Shown here: in pieces, positions 20,624-32,402 of the stretch | How the letters are laid out: each line of letters starts with the position of its first letter | Numbering within the stretch: the first letter of the stretch is position 1 | NCBI GenBank assembly: GCA_009739215.1 | Contig: VSJF01000007.1 | Location: 1,178,001 to 1,242,000, forward strand | Direction: 5' to 3' | DNA from: Floccularia luteovirens | Lineage: Eukaryota; Basidiomycota; Agaricomycetes; Agaricales; Squamanitaceae | DNA: 64,000 nucleotides | Program-made: the position numbers and the translations under genes | Notes under the pieces: generated by a model | Told to the model about the DNA's origin: nothing | Seen by the model: only the letters and a program-made list of their open reading frames with translations | The model's database searches: none

Positions 20624-22025
20624 TTGATCAACATGCAGCACACAGTATTCGAAGCCGTTTCCTTTGTATTTGCTGGAGCATGTTGGCTTGAGTGGAAAAG
20701 TGCCATGATGATCTACTTGCAGCATGCTATGTTGTGGGCTATGGTGTCTGGAACTCGCCATCATCTGTCACCACAGGATCCAAATAATGTCTCAGAGACA
20801 ATGATCCTGTTGATACAGACATGGGATGACAAAAATGACACTGCATTAGGTAGTATAAAGTTGAGATTATCCCCTAAATTAAACTGGCTTGCTGCAAAAG
20901 ACAAATATATCTCTAGTAGTGCATTGTGGACTTGGTTAGTTGCACAGTATGAGGATCATAGTTTGGGCATTACCTTGAAGCTAGCACAGGACATAAAATT
21001 CTTCAAGCTCAGTGGAGGAGATCCCCAGGCTGACTTTTTCCACCTTAGTGAGACATTTAGGAGACTAGCTGATGAATCATGCACTGTTCCTGAATTATTG
21101 CAGGCTCTATGGGCTATGGCATCTGTACCATCCCACTGGCAATCTGTCTAGGCAATGCTGCTGCAAAAATATAATATGCAGATCTTAACCCTTCATGATA
21201 TCACTGATGTGGTCCAGCATCATTATAAATCTCAGCAGACTTTAGTTGCAGAGAGCAGACCAGTGTGGAGAGTAGTATAAATGTCACAACAAATTCCTTC
21301 TTCATCTACACTGTCAAACAACAAAGAAGACTCTCCAGACAGTGGAAATAAGAGGAAACAGCATAAGTGAGGGGGTAAGAAAACTCGAGAAGAGAAAGAA
21401 AAATCAAAAATGGCATTAGATAGTATAGCAGCACACTCCCCTGTGACAAGAATAGCTCCTGTAGCCAGTAGTAGCCGGGCCATAGCTGGCTCCTCATCCT
21501 TTGAGGGTAGTATGGAGACACCAAAATTGGCTCCTATCCCTAAGCCCTCCTTCTTATGGGAAAATCCTCATAAGTTTTATGCTCCACCAATTGCTAGCAC
21601 CTTCACAGGAGTGCAGGCATTGAAGTATCCTGAAACTCCATACCCTTCATTAAAGAGGAGTAGGGAACTTGTAGACCTTCAAGGTCTTCCTCATCAGCTG
21701 AGACATCTTCATCCTCATGAGGAGACTTATTTGCTATGAGAGAGGGTTGAACCTTCTTCTACTATGGGAGAAAAAGTACTGGAAGAGGTGAGTGAATAAC
21801 CCACCAAATGTCTAAGAACTGCCTCCCCTGAACCAGTGCATTATTTGGCACAATCTGATTCAGGTGATAGTGTATTCCTTGGTTTGGAGGATGAGGATTA
21901 GGCATATCCATGTCCCACTAATGGTTGGACAAAGATGGAAGTTAACAAGGAGATTACACAAGCTGCTGGAATTGAAAGAGTCATAGATGCTCTCGAAGCT
22001 GGCAATGAGAGTGAAAGGCAAGTAC
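20624..22025 (+). pseudogene. copia-2 Gag relic
   Basis: One reading frame stays continuous for 1.4 kb but carries six in-frame stops: TAG 21149, TAA 21278, TGA 21368, TGA 21737, TAA 21797 and TAG near 21899. Each could arise from CAG, CAA or CGA by one C-to-T change. The first 176 residues are a copia-type Gag (WLEWKSAMMIYLQ, TWDDKNDTALGSI, LWTWLVAQYED, FRRLADESCTVPELLQALW). The frame continues through a Ser/Pro-rich linker and is interrupted at 22026 by a Y LTR. Confidence 0.85.
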
Positions 22026-22631
22026 TGTTACCATTTGGGGTTTATACGTCATCGTTTACTGGTCTCATTGTTGGGGTGTCCAGGTTAGGGAATAGTTGAT
22101 TGTTGCTAGTCAGATTTCCCTGGCATGATAATAGGTTACACTATCACACAAGTTACAAACCATCTGTTGGGGTCTCTCTGAGGTCAGTTACAGAGGAAGG
22201 AATAGCTAGGCATTTCAGGCTATACAGTGTCATCCGTGCTGCTATATACAACGATCCTGCCATCCTAGACAGGGGAGGAAGATTCACTTAGAGTGTCATG
22301 GAGGTAATAGAGTAATTGCCTGTATTAGAGGGTACTCGAAACTAAGATCAAGCTGAGGCTTGTCTGTAGTTTTGCACTACTTAAATACAAGTATGCTACT
22401 TCTAAATATAACCTATTGCACAATTGCTCAGTAAGCTATAAGTCAACGCAGAGTCATACAGAAGTATTTACAAGTTATTAAGAAGCCTATACAAGTCACT
22501 ATGAGTTATAAGAAGCAAAGTATGAGTCAGATACAAAACGTGTATGGAAAAATAGTAAACGAGGTGGGAACACGTTGCACATGTATTCTAAAGTCCAGAG
22601 AGATAGCGTGTATCCGGATAAGGTCATAACA
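22026..22631 (+). repeat. Y-family solo LTR
   Basis: 606 bp, TGTTAC to ATAACA, flanked by AGTAC (22021-22025 and 22632-22636), inserted in copia-2 gag. Confidence 0.9.
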
Positions 22632-22636
22632 AGTAC

Positions 22637-22920
22637 CTTCATTAGCTCCAAAGTAAATCCAAAGTCTGATCATGACAACAGTGCCCTCTTCAGTGAGTAA
22701 ACTAAATGGCATGCAGTAAATGAGTGGATTATTTACCCTGTCACATGTATCCTTTGTTTAATGATATAAACTTTGTTTAATGATGCTTAAGAATGGGAAA
22801 AGCAGAGAGCTCCAATTCTTTAATCGTTAGAGATCTTTTTAGACAATAAGTCAATAAATAAATAATAGGACTTCATTGAAGCATAACACTAGCTCTGAAA
22901 ATCATAGTACTCATTGCTGT
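22637..22920 (+). pseudogene. copia-2 internal sequence between two Y LTRs
   Basis: The first bases continue copia-2 after the AGTAC duplication. No recognisable domain remains. Confidence 0.5.
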
Positions 22921-23525
22921 TGTTATGACCTTATCCGGATACGTGCTATCTCCCTGGACTTTAGAACGCATGCGCAATGCGTTCCTGCCTTATTTCCTAG
23001 TTTCCCATACACGTTTTGTATATGACTCGCGTTTTACTTCTTTTAACTCATAGTGACTTGTGCAGGCTTCTAAATGACTTGTAGACACTTCTGTATGACT
23101 CTGTGTTGACTTGTAGCTTATTGAGCAGGCATGCAATAAGTTATTATTAGAAGTAGTGTACTTGTTTTTAAGTAGCACGAAACTACAGTCAAGCCTCAGC
23201 TTGATCTTAGTTTCGAGTACCTCCTAATATGAGCGATTACTCTGTTACCTCAGTGACAACTAAGTGACTCTCCCTCCCTTGTCTAGGATGGCAAGATTGT
23301 TATAAATAATGGCATGGACAACACCGTACAGCCTGAAACGCCTGGCTGTCCCCACCTCTGTAACTGACCTCAGAGAGACCCTGACAGGTGGTTTGTAACC
23401 TGTGTAGTAGCGTAACCTATCATTGTGCTAGGGAAATCTGACTAGCAAAACCCAACCACTCCCTAACCCGGACACACCTATAACGAGACCAGTAAACGAT
23501 GATGCTTAAACCCCAAACAGTAACA
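22921..23525 (-). repeat. Y-family solo LTR, inverted
   Basis: 605 bp, the reverse complement of the other Y copies (TGTTATGACC to AGTAACA), flanked by GCTGT (22916-22920 and 23526-23530). It retains more CpG than most repeats here and resembles the 26922 copy most, so it may be younger. Confidence 0.9.
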
Positions 23526-23530
23526 GCTGT

Positions 23531-25041
23531 CTTCTATACAAAGACTTAGCTTAAAGAGTATTATTCAACAAAGACTTATCACAAGTAGTTATATCACAGA
23601 CTTTTACTTGTGAAGAACATTGAGAAGTTGATCCATTAACATGGAACCCTTTCACTCAATGATTGAGCTGCTACTTGCTCTCAAAGAGTAATCTTTGTTG
23701 CAAAACAAGATAATGTTATAGAGAGAATGGAATCTCCCATCTTAATTGACTATAAAAGTATGCTTTCTTATTGAACAATTGGTGAAATTCATATGGTGAT
23801 GCTGATTTAATTGTGAACATTCCATTTTGCTTATACTGTTGTCTGTTATTACTACAGTTTGCAGACATGTCTCCTAATCTGGTTGATGACTTGGTATGAC
23901 AATTGGATTCTCTACACCAAGAGACTCTGAGAGTATTTGAGCAAAAGTTGAAATTATCCACACTATTAGAATTGTAACAAGTCATCCATTTTTGACTCTG
24001 ATTCACTCTGTGGAGAGCAAATATGTAAGACTCTCCTTCCCAAGCTTGAAACACAGCTTCTGTATTGGTCAACTATACTGATATTTAAGCAGTTTTCTAG
24101 TCACAAGTATCAAAGTAGGATATTCTTCCTTGATGACTCAAATAGTCTCATGCGAGTGCTACACCAAGCTGCTGCATTCATCTATTTGAAGGGGTGTATT
24201 GCAAAATGAATTCAAATCTTGCTATATGAAGAAAGGGGTGACAAGACATGATGCATTCATTGAGCATAGTATACATGGATTGCTGCATTTTTTTGTGCAA
24301 CTTGGCAGTGTGTAAAATGACCAGAAGATTTAAGTGTCCTAGCATATCACCCTTTCACATCCAAATACTGATGGAAGAGAAATTCTTTAAATGATCTAAA
24401 TCTATGTGATTCAAGTCAGAAATCTAAACTATCTCAAATTTTATTGAAGTGGACTTAATAAATTGTCTCTCTGTTAATTGCAGATGACTTAGTCACTCTA
24501 ACGAGTTGATGACTTTTTATTGAACATCCTAAACAGAGATAAGGACTAATGCTGAAAAGCATATCCATAACAATAACTCTCACTTCAATCCAATTCTGAA
24601 CAAAAGCAGATATTATTATAACAATAAGATCTAGCCCTCTAACAAGGATGAGTGATAGCCTTGAGATTTATCTTGCTCCCTCACAAAACATTTGATTAAT
24701 TAAGATTCTGTTAATTCAAACATTAGACTTAGGGAAATTCCTAAGACTTTTGGTTGAGAAATTAGTTGATTGCTTGACTAAAATATTACTTGTCACAAAA
24801 TATTCTCCCAATTGTCTACAAGGACATCACCATTCTTATCCATTAGAAGAGTTTGACGAGACTTCTATTCACTTTCATCTCCCTTGCAGGACTATTAGCA
24901 CTACACCAAGCTATAGATAGGGATCAAACTCATATAATAAAATCATAAAATTGCTTGAGTAAATCTGGTTGAGATATAGAAAGTAGTACATAGTTAGGAA
25001 ACCAATTCATGCAGTGGTTGCACAAAACCTCTAGTGAATAA
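23531..25041 (+). pseudogene. copia-2 pol, unassigned decayed part
   Basis: Position inside copia-2 implies pol. Stops occur in all frames every few tens of codons. One short reading near 24765 (LVDCLTKILL) resembles the end of copia RNase H, but I could not support it further. Confidence 0.4.
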
Positions 25042-25394
25042 TGTTGCGACAGCAACAATCACATGACTGATTACATAATTGATCATGTGATGGAGCACAT
25101 GACTGATGATGTGTCTCACACTCATATACTCTATGGCACGTGACTCTCATGAATATTCTATAACCTTCTACAAGGTTCTATATATAGTCACATGAAATGT
25201 TAGTGTATATACACATAGACCATTACACAAAGGTGTACAAACACCAATTATGTATATAAGAAGAGCTACTAGACCTTATGTCCTTTATTGAATTTACTTC
25301 ATAGTAGTCAGTACTAGTCTAAGTCTCTAAGAAACAGTAAGCTCTAAGATAAGAACAGTCCCCTCTACTGTACAATACAGGGTGCTGCTCAACA
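25042..25394 (+). repeat. X-family solo LTR
   Basis: 353 bp, TGTTGCGACAG to GCTGCTCAACA, flanked by AATAA (25037-25041 and 25395-25399). It belongs to the same subfamily as 28531-28882. Confidence 0.88.
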
Positions 25395-25399
25395 AATAA

Positions 25400-26916
25400 C
25401 TAGATTCAGGTTGAAGTCCATTGACAAGGAATTAACCAGTAACCAATCTGGAAATCAGGCAAAGATACAGACATCCTGACCTATCTAGCCACTTTGATCA
25501 TACTAAATGTAACACTCTGAAAATTGCACTAGGAACATGGATGTTATATTATATAATGAGACTACTTAGCTCAGAATGAGGAGTGAACTGACTTTACACT
25601 TGCTGTACTTTGCACAATAATTAAAGCTTTGCATTGTCAACATTTCCATATAATTCGTGATTCTATCAGTGCTTTCATCAGCTGCAGACCATTAGTTCTT
25701 GATGCATATTGGAGAACCCACACATACTCTAATTTTGCTCAAATGCAATGTTTACTGAATTAAGATACTTACACCAAGGTTGAGGATATTAAGAAACAAA
25801 TAATGCATATGACTATATCTAATAGTTATACTTTGCATGACTAATTGTGAACTAATATCTCACAATTCAAAGAAGTCACTAGCTTCTAAGAATATGCTTG
25901 TAGAAATCTAACCACAACACAAGTTAAGGACACAAGTGAGTGATTTATATGCCACTCTACTCTAGCACAGTAGAAACATCTCGATAAGTTGTTGAAGAAA
26001 TCTTGACTCTCACAACTTAGTAAAAAATATGTCTATCTGTCACATTGATGTGCTAGACTATGACTTAATTGTCTAGACATGGGTCTTCTCCTAGACTCAC
26101 AATCAAGAAGTTAAGCAAATCCATAAAAGTAAGGTTGAAGTACAAGACCTGGATTTGAGATTGAGCTGAAGCATTACTCTGCATCCACTATCAGGAGTGT
26201 AATAGCTCACTTAAAACAAGTTGAAGTCTATGACTCATCTCTCTAGACAATCTTGGAACACTTGAAATTATAAGTCTTATTGGGAAAAGCTGTATCCAAT
26301 CTTTAAGAGACTTTAAAAACACAATAGCAATCAGTGCTAAAGACTATAAATCTATGAGTTGAAATCTAGTCAATACTCAAGATAAAATGCCTAATCATAC
26401 TAGGGCTAATCTAGTGAAGATTTAAGAAATGTACAAATAAACTCAAGAGCATTGGAGGTCTATAATCCTTGTAAGCCCTGCTCAAAGTGTTTTTAGCCTT
26501 ATAACATATGGCATGATCACAAATATTATATCACTTGCTGCCTAAAATAAAAATGCACCCTGAAACTCTATTGAGGTCACCTAATCAGTACTGACATGCT
26601 TGAATTCTTGCTTGACTTTGTCACAGAAATTGCAAACTCATATTGAGATTTCCATTCAGTGGATTAAGCTGACCATGTTGCTTTCCATTGTCTTATTATA
26701 TTTAAACTTAGAGAGAAGTGCTACTCATTGCTTCATGGACATAACATCTTGCTGACCTAGTCGTAGACAGATTAAACACAAAGTGTTCCAGCTGAAGTAT
26801 TTCACAGATAAGCTGCATCCTCTAGATCCAGGCATACCAGGAAACATTCCTAAAGCTTGTATATACTTATTCTTGCTGATCCAATCACAGAATGATGCAC
26901 TAAGCATCAGGTGATT
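25400..26916 (+). pseudogene. copia-2 internal sequence, unassigned
   Basis: 1.5 kb with no ORF above about 75 codons in either strand and no motif I recognise. It is assigned to copia-2 by position only. Confidence 0.4.
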
Positions 26917-26921
26917 CAAAT

Positions 26922-27527
26922 TGTTACTGTTTTGGGGTTTAGGTGTCATCGTTTACTGGTCTCGTCATAAGTATGTCCAGGTTAGGGAACAGTTGGGGTT
27001 TGCTAGTCAGATTTCCCTAGCGCAATGGTAGGTTACACTACTACACAGGTTACAAACCACCTGTCGGGGTCTCTCTGAGGTCAGTTACAGAGGTGGGGAC
27101 AGCCAGGCATTTCAGGCTGTACGGTGTCGTCCGTGCCATTATTTACAACAATCTTGCTATCCTAGATAAGGGAGGGAGAGTCACTTAGTTGTCACTGAGG
27201 TAACAGAGTAATTGCTCATATTAGGAGGTACTCAAAACTAAGATCAAGCTGAGGCTTGACTGTAGTTTTGCGCTACTTAAATACAAGTACACTACTTCTA
27301 ATAATAAACTATTGCGTGCTTGCTCAATAAGCTACGAGTCAACGCAGAGTCATACAGAAGTATCTACAAGTCATTTAGAAGCTTACACAAGTCACTATGA
27401 GTTAATAGAAGTAGAATGCGAGTCATGTACAAAACATGTATGGGAAACTAACAAATGAGGCAGGAATGCATTGCGCACGTGTTCTAAAGTCCAGGGAGAT
27501 AGCGCGTATCCAGATAAGATCATAACA
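26922..27527 (+). repeat. Y-family solo LTR
   Basis: 606 bp, TGTTAC to ATAACA, flanked by CAAAT (26917-26921 and 27528-27532). Confidence 0.9.
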
Positions 27528-27616
27528 CAAATGCTGCCTTTATACTAATATAGTATCCACTTAGAACCTAAATGATTTGAGTTATCTTATCACATAGTGT
27601 ACTAAGTGAAGGAGTA

Positions 27617-27989
27617 TGTTGTGACAGCATAATCACATGATGAATTACATAATTTGTCAGGTGATGAGTCACATATGATATGTCACATTATGTGTCATAT
27701 GACTACATCCATCTATGCCCTATGTCATGTGCCATATGACTAAGCATGTTCTACAATCTTCTATGAGGTTTTATAAATTAAACATGTGATTATGTAGAAC
27801 AATACATGGACCATTATATGCAAATAGGTATATATAGTAAGACTGTATATAAGGACAATACCCTCTTTTATAATAGATGGTCCTTTCTGGATAAGTAGTA
27901 GTAACACTAACTTTAAGTAAGTGATTAAGTAAGCATAAGATAAGACTTGAGTCCCTATCACTGTGTACCACACAGATGGCTGCTCAACA
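27617..27989 (+). repeat. copia-2 3' LTR
   Basis: 373 bp, TGTTGTGACAG to GCTGCTCAACA, preceded by a purine-rich AAGTGAAGGAGTA. It is followed by TAATC, matching the duplication left of the 5' LTR. Confidence 0.87.
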
Positions 27990-28219
27990 TAATCTCCATT
28001 GAAATCATTAGGCATCAAAGGTCACAAGGGTGCAATGCTCTTTGCAACTGGTTCGAGGATTGGAAGAGGTGGAGTAGGGACAGGAGAGTCTGGGAGATTG
28101 TGGATAATTGATTAACTCATTGTAGGATCTCATTTAGGATGTGTTGGTGAGTTTCACTTCTCACATTAGCTTCATGGACTACTATTTTCCATGGCAAAGA
28201 GATGTTCTTCTGCACTCAT
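27990..28219 (-). pseudogene. gypsy-G Gag, N-terminal part
   Basis: Minus-strand reading starts MSAEEHLFAMENSS and passes several stops. It then gives a proline-rich piece and MPNDFNGD, the usual entry to the Gag core, before the copia-2 insertion. Confidence 0.75.
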
Positions 28220-28336
28220 GGTGATGTGGGGCAATAGGCTGCTATAAGAGAGTGGCTAAAGGAGGGGTGTTGAGGTGTGAAACCTACTAATTGGTTTGGC
28301 TCAATAACACCAGTCCTTTTGGGGAGACTTTTCTAC

Positions 28337-29086
28337 TGTAAGGGCAACTGGGCAGTTTGTGCGATGCATGTTTTGAAGTGTTGCAAGCAGGCTGCAAAAC
28401 TAGAAGTGCATCAAACTGGATAGGAAATCTGAAGTTATTATATTGTAAAGTATACATATTCTATCTACTCATCTAGATAGAAAATCCAAAGAGAAAAGTC
28501 TAAGAATTTCTGTCCAGAGGTGTTGCTATATGTTGAGCAGCACTCTATATTGTACAGTAGAGGGGACTGTTCTTACCTTAGAGCTTACTATTTCTTAGAG
28601 ACTTAGACTAGTACTGACTACTACAAAGTAAATTCAACAAAGGACATAAGGTCCAGTAGCTCTACTTATATACATAATTGGTGTTTGTACACCTTTGTGT
28701 AATGGTTCATGTGCATATACACTAATATATCATGTGATTACATATAGAACCTTGTAGAAGGTTATAGAATGTCATGAGAGTCATGTGCCATAGAGCATAT
28801 GAGTGTGAGATATGTCATTAGCCACGTGCTCCATCACATGATCAATTATGTAATCAGTCATGTGATTGTTGCTGTTGCAACACTATATATGTGGATAAAA
28901 ATAGAAAAGGTATCAAAGGAGGGTTACCATCTTAGATGGGTGGCAACCTTAGTAACTGTATCTAAATATATAACTCCCTGATAGTAAGCATGTTGAAGTT
29001 GTATCAAGGGTAGTGGAAAGTGGTGTCATGGTATTGCTGAGTGGTTTCAAAGGGTTCGAAGGATTGAACTTGGGGTTCCCCTTACA
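28337..29086 (-). repeat. gypsy-G 5' LTR, interrupted
   Basis: TGTAAGGG to CCTTACA. With the X LTR (28531-28882) and its duplication removed it is 393 bp, equal to the 3' LTR. GATAG follows at 29087. Confidence 0.86.
28531..28882 (-). repeat. X-family solo LTR in the gypsy-G 5' LTR
   Basis: 352 bp, TGTTGAGCAGC to GTTGCAACA, flanked by CTATA (28526-28530 and 28883-28887). Confidence 0.88.
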
Positions 29087-29518
29087 GATAGAGCAAAGGT
29101 AACAGAGTAATGCCACTACTCAAATATAAATATAGAGTAACTAATAATCAGCTACTGACTAAGTATTGTGTGCTACATGAATAAGCAATAAGTCAAGTAC
29201 AAGTCATATAGAAGTACTACTAGTTATTTAGAAGCAGTCATAAGTCATAAAGAAGAAACATAAAAGTCATATAGATGAAATGTATGACAAGAGTGGGAAA
29301 CAAGGGAGGAATGCAGCATATGCATGTTCTAAAGTCCAGGGATATTGAGGAGTCTGGATAAGGTCATAACACTCAAAGGTAAGATCAGTCCCCTACACTG
29401 TGTGATACATAGGTGCTGCTCAACACAAGTCAAGGAGAAACAAGGCAACAAATGAGGCCATACATATGTACTAAACTTGGTCCTAGGAGATAGAGAGAGT
29501 CCAGATAAAATCATAACA
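29087..29518. repeat. Y LTR remainder with an X LTR fragment
   Basis: 29087-29371 completes the Y LTR broken at 10202 (ends ATAACA). 29372-29425 is a 3' fragment of an X LTR ending GCTGCTCAACA. 29426-29518 is a second Y LTR tail ending ATAACA. This marks the right edge of the repeat nest. Confidence 0.7.
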
Positions 29519-29851
29519 GCATCTCACATTTCACAAATTGCTCACAACACTTTGAAATGTGTATTGTGCAAACAATTCAGTTGCCTTTACATTAATTCTG
29601 AAAGTTCTAAAGACTCTATTGTACAAATACATAAGAATAAGTATTGAATATATAAAATGAATGGAATTGTTACTGTTGATGTACAAATGTGGACAAATGA
29701 ATGAAAATAAAAACCTACATTACTATAATTATACAAAAAACATACCAGCTTTCTATAGTCTATACTCTGAAAATTTTGATAGAAGCAAAAAGGTGCAAAC
29801 CAATGTGAAAGTGATTACCCCAAATCAAAGGGACAATGCCCTGTTAGTTGC
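29519..29851. other. Intergenic, no feature seen
   Basis: AT-rich single-copy-looking DNA between the repeat nest and the stop codon of the J-domain gene; probably holds that gene's 3' untranslated region. Confidence 0.5.
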
Positions 29852-30974
29852 CTACCTGAGCACTTTCTCCATCCTCTCCAGTGCTCCGTCCACTGCTCGT
29901 ATCAGTAGCAATACACTCCGCGGCATCAAGGCCGCTTCAGATGGCTTGCCTCCATGAATCCTGGTTTCTCCACCATTCTCCAATAGAGCTCTTTCTAGTG
30001 CTAACGGTAGACTCAGTGTGATCCGGGTTAGGCGCAGAGTGAGTCGGGATCGGCCCATTAGATCCCAGTAAGAAAGCTGCCTGAATGCATGTTGCACCTC
30101 AAGGAGGCGTGAAAGCTCTGCGTGAAGTGCATATATGCACGTCCGACAAGCTATTGAAAAATTAATGAGACAGCATACATACCCATAAGAATAACCGTTA
30201 CTCACTGAGAGCACGCTCACGAATAGTTTCAAGGGCAACTAGCACAGAGTTTATGCCCTCTTCACCAAGCCTTATACTCGGATTGATGTCATTTATGGCC
30301 TCTAAGATAGATTAATCATTCAGGTCAAAAAATCGTGCAGCAAAGCCTGGACACATACTGAGTAAGGATCTAATAACTTCCAGATCACCGTCCAAAAAGT
30401 CATTGAACACCCCGATAACAACTGCGCGAAATGTCTCATCGGCATGTCCTTTGGGCCGCGCCGCAAAAACATCGAATTCCTCCGAAGGGGAGCGCTCGTC
30501 ATAGAGTCGCCGCAGAGCTGGTTTGCTAAGAATATCATACGCAACGGCAACCTTTTGGAATGCGCGCGTCGCGTCAGGATTGTCAGGAAACTTGCTAAAA
30601 TGGAAATAAGTTAGTGGCGTTGCCGGAGAAAAAAGAAAGTTAAGCACGGACTCTGGATGGCAAGCCTTACTACGAGCAAGATAAGCTCTGCGAAGCGCAA
30701 TCTTGTCTATTGTAGGCTGGTTGGATACGCCGAGGACATCGTAGAGGTTGTCAGTGTCTAAGACGGTGCGAACGGTGTCTGGGATAGGATCAGAGAAGGG
30801 GGAATCAGAGGAATAGGAAGATGAAGAAGAGGCTAAGGAGGATGATGATGTGGACGGAGAGTCTGTGGGACAGGTGATGAATTTGCGGTTATAGTTTTGA
30901 ATGTCGTCGTCCTCATCCTCATCAATGGGAAGGTGGAAGTAAGTTGAAGCTGATTTGATTGCAAAAGAGAGCAT
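29852..30974 (-). CDS. J-domain (DnaJ-like) co-chaperone
   Basis: The gene model has four exons: 30974-30652, 30594-30359, 30301-30206 and 30150-29852 (introns 55-57 bp). It gives 317 residues. A Ser-rich N-terminus is followed by a J domain at about 76-142 (NLYDVLGVS, ALRRAYLARSKACHPDKFP). The essential HPD (106-108) is assembled only across the first splice junction, which supports the model. The second intron has a perfect GTATGT donor. The C-terminal half is helical with no recognised substrate-binding domain. It should stimulate an Hsp70; the partner and compartment are unknown. The start at 30974 gives the longest sensible frame. The gene ends 119 bp left of the CobW stop, in the same orientation. 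Confidence 0.85.
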
Positions 30975-31093
30975 CGCAAAGGATAGCTAGGGAAGGATGA
31001 ATAAAGGTTAGAACATTCATCGCTCCAACATAACGGGTGAGAGTGTTTAAGTGTTTCTTCTCTCTTTCTGCATGTGATTCCCAATTTAATTAT

Positions 31094-32402
31094 CTAATAC
31101 AATCCTAACAAAAATTTATCAGCCGCTCTCTTCACCTCCCCTCGTTCTCCCATTATCGTTAGTCGTATAGTTGCATCGTCCAGATATTCACCGCTATAAG
31201 CTGTTATGTCAAACCGTCCAAATGCCCAATTAAGAATGTAGCATGAATTACGACCGTCCCCTCGGTTCAAGCGAATAAATCCTTTCACTCGCCACACTAC
31301 TTCCTTGGATAACCCGTTCAGTGCCCCTTCAAGTAAATGCAATTCCACAAGTCGACCTTCGCTATCAACTTTCAAATCTTCTTGACAATCGCATCTACCA
31401 TTTGCGTGGTCGTGATCTCTCCTACTCCCTCGGTATATAGTTACCGTTTCAACTTCATCAGTATGAGTCAATGTCAGACTTTCTGGTAATGATCCTGTAA
31501 ACAATGTGGATTCTGCCCCAAATATGAGGTTTGGGTCTACGCCATTTCGGCCATTACATCGAATCTTGGGTGTCAGGTCATTCAGAGTATGTAGGTGGTC
31601 CATGACAAGGTCAAGTTCTCTGTCAGAAGTATATTCCCATTTGTTCTTTACCAGTCAACGTCAACCAATATATCCAGGCAATGACAACAAAATAACACAC
31701 AATCAAAATTATATCGGAATAACTGGCTTGCATTTTTGCTGTAGGAGAAGTATCCTCATAGCCTCGGAAATTCTCCGCGTCTATAACGGTAACGATTGCG
31801 TCAAGTTTCAGTCCTCCGCCTGTCTCTTGCTCGAGTTTGCGAATTTGGAAGGCTAGCGTTGCTGGGAAAGCTGAGCCGCTGTGATGCTCTTGTATATATT
31901 TGAACTAGAAAAAAAGCGGATAACCTACGAGCACTCTATGATAATACGATCTGGGTGATATTTTTCTGTCAGTCAAAACTGTTAAGCACAACTTTAATCA
32001 TATGATAAAGAAAATGACAAAGAACCTTTTATCTCTAACAAGGCTCTTTCCATTTGTCCCACCAAAACACAGCACCTACAAATGTAGCATACGCGGTCAG
32101 ATTATGTGTGTTGTCGCCCTCGACGTGGCAACGAACACTTACATGCATCCATTGAGTATCTCACTAACAGCGGCCGAGACTTGATTGCTCCGCAAGCTTA
32201 CTATCAACTGGTCTGGAATCTCAGAAATGTTTGAAGGTGGTTGTCTCGTAAATAATTGATCACCTTCTATATCACCAAACTCATTCTTCAATAGTACAAC
32301 CCTGTAGTCCTTTGGTAGCTGTGGTAGCAGAGAGAGAATAATAGACGTCTTTCCAGCTCCGAGAAATCCAGTGAAAACAGTGATAGGAATAGGTTTTATC
32401 AT
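31094..32402 (-). CDS. CobW/COG0523-type GTPase (putative zinc chaperone)
   Basis: Six exons join cleanly: 32402-32264, 32200-32143, 32075-32026, 31965-31929, 31878-31701 and 31645-31094, giving 337 residues. Walker A GFLGAGKT lies at 12-19 and NEFGD follows. The metal-binding C-x-C-C of the family (C65-M-C67-C68) is split by an intron. Then come ECSGSAFP and the guanine-specificity motif NKWE (155-158). The C-terminal half holds the CobW_C domain and a His/Asp/Cys-rich loop (HDHANGRCDC), typical of metal-handling members. The family includes the zinc-transferring ZNG1 GTPases. Substrate here is inferred. The gene shares a 176-bp divergent promoter with the CWH43-like gene. Confidence 0.92.

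Larger units (their letters stand above)
19986..27989 (+). mobile_element. Decayed Ty1/copia element (copia-2) with four nested LTRs
   Basis: The X-type LTRs at 19986-20344 and 27617-27989 bound it, and TAATC flanks it (19981-19985 and 27990-27994). It is inserted in gypsy-G gag. Removing the nested Y LTRs (22026, 22921, 26922) and X LTR (25042) leaves about 5.1 kb of internal DNA, a normal copia size. Gag is readable with stops; pol is too decayed for me to assign. The two LTRs differ visibly, so the insertion is old. Confidence 0.87.
10203..29086 (-). mobile_element. Decayed chromodomain Ty3/gypsy element (gypsy-G) with nested insertions
   Basis: The LTRs at 10203-10595 and 28337-29086 bound this element, and the 5-bp duplication GATAG flanks it (10198-10202 and 29087-29091). 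Coding order on the minus strand is Gag (28219 leftwards), protease, RT, RNase H, integrase and a chromodomain near 10700. Subtracting the nested elements leaves about 6.5 kb, a normal gypsy length. The insertions are CCATAG-1, CCATAG-2 with a Y LTR in it, an X LTR at 17953, copia-2 and an X LTR inside the 5' LTR. Many stops and frameshifts make it inactive. Confidence 0.88.

Noticed and set aside
23716..24072. 118-codon minus-strand ORF
   Set aside because: Lies inside copia-2 on the opposite strand, no recognisable domain, composition of decayed repeat.
24700..24900. LVDCLTKILL reading as copia-2 RNase H end
   Set aside because: Only about ten residues resemble the family and no neighbouring motif supports it.
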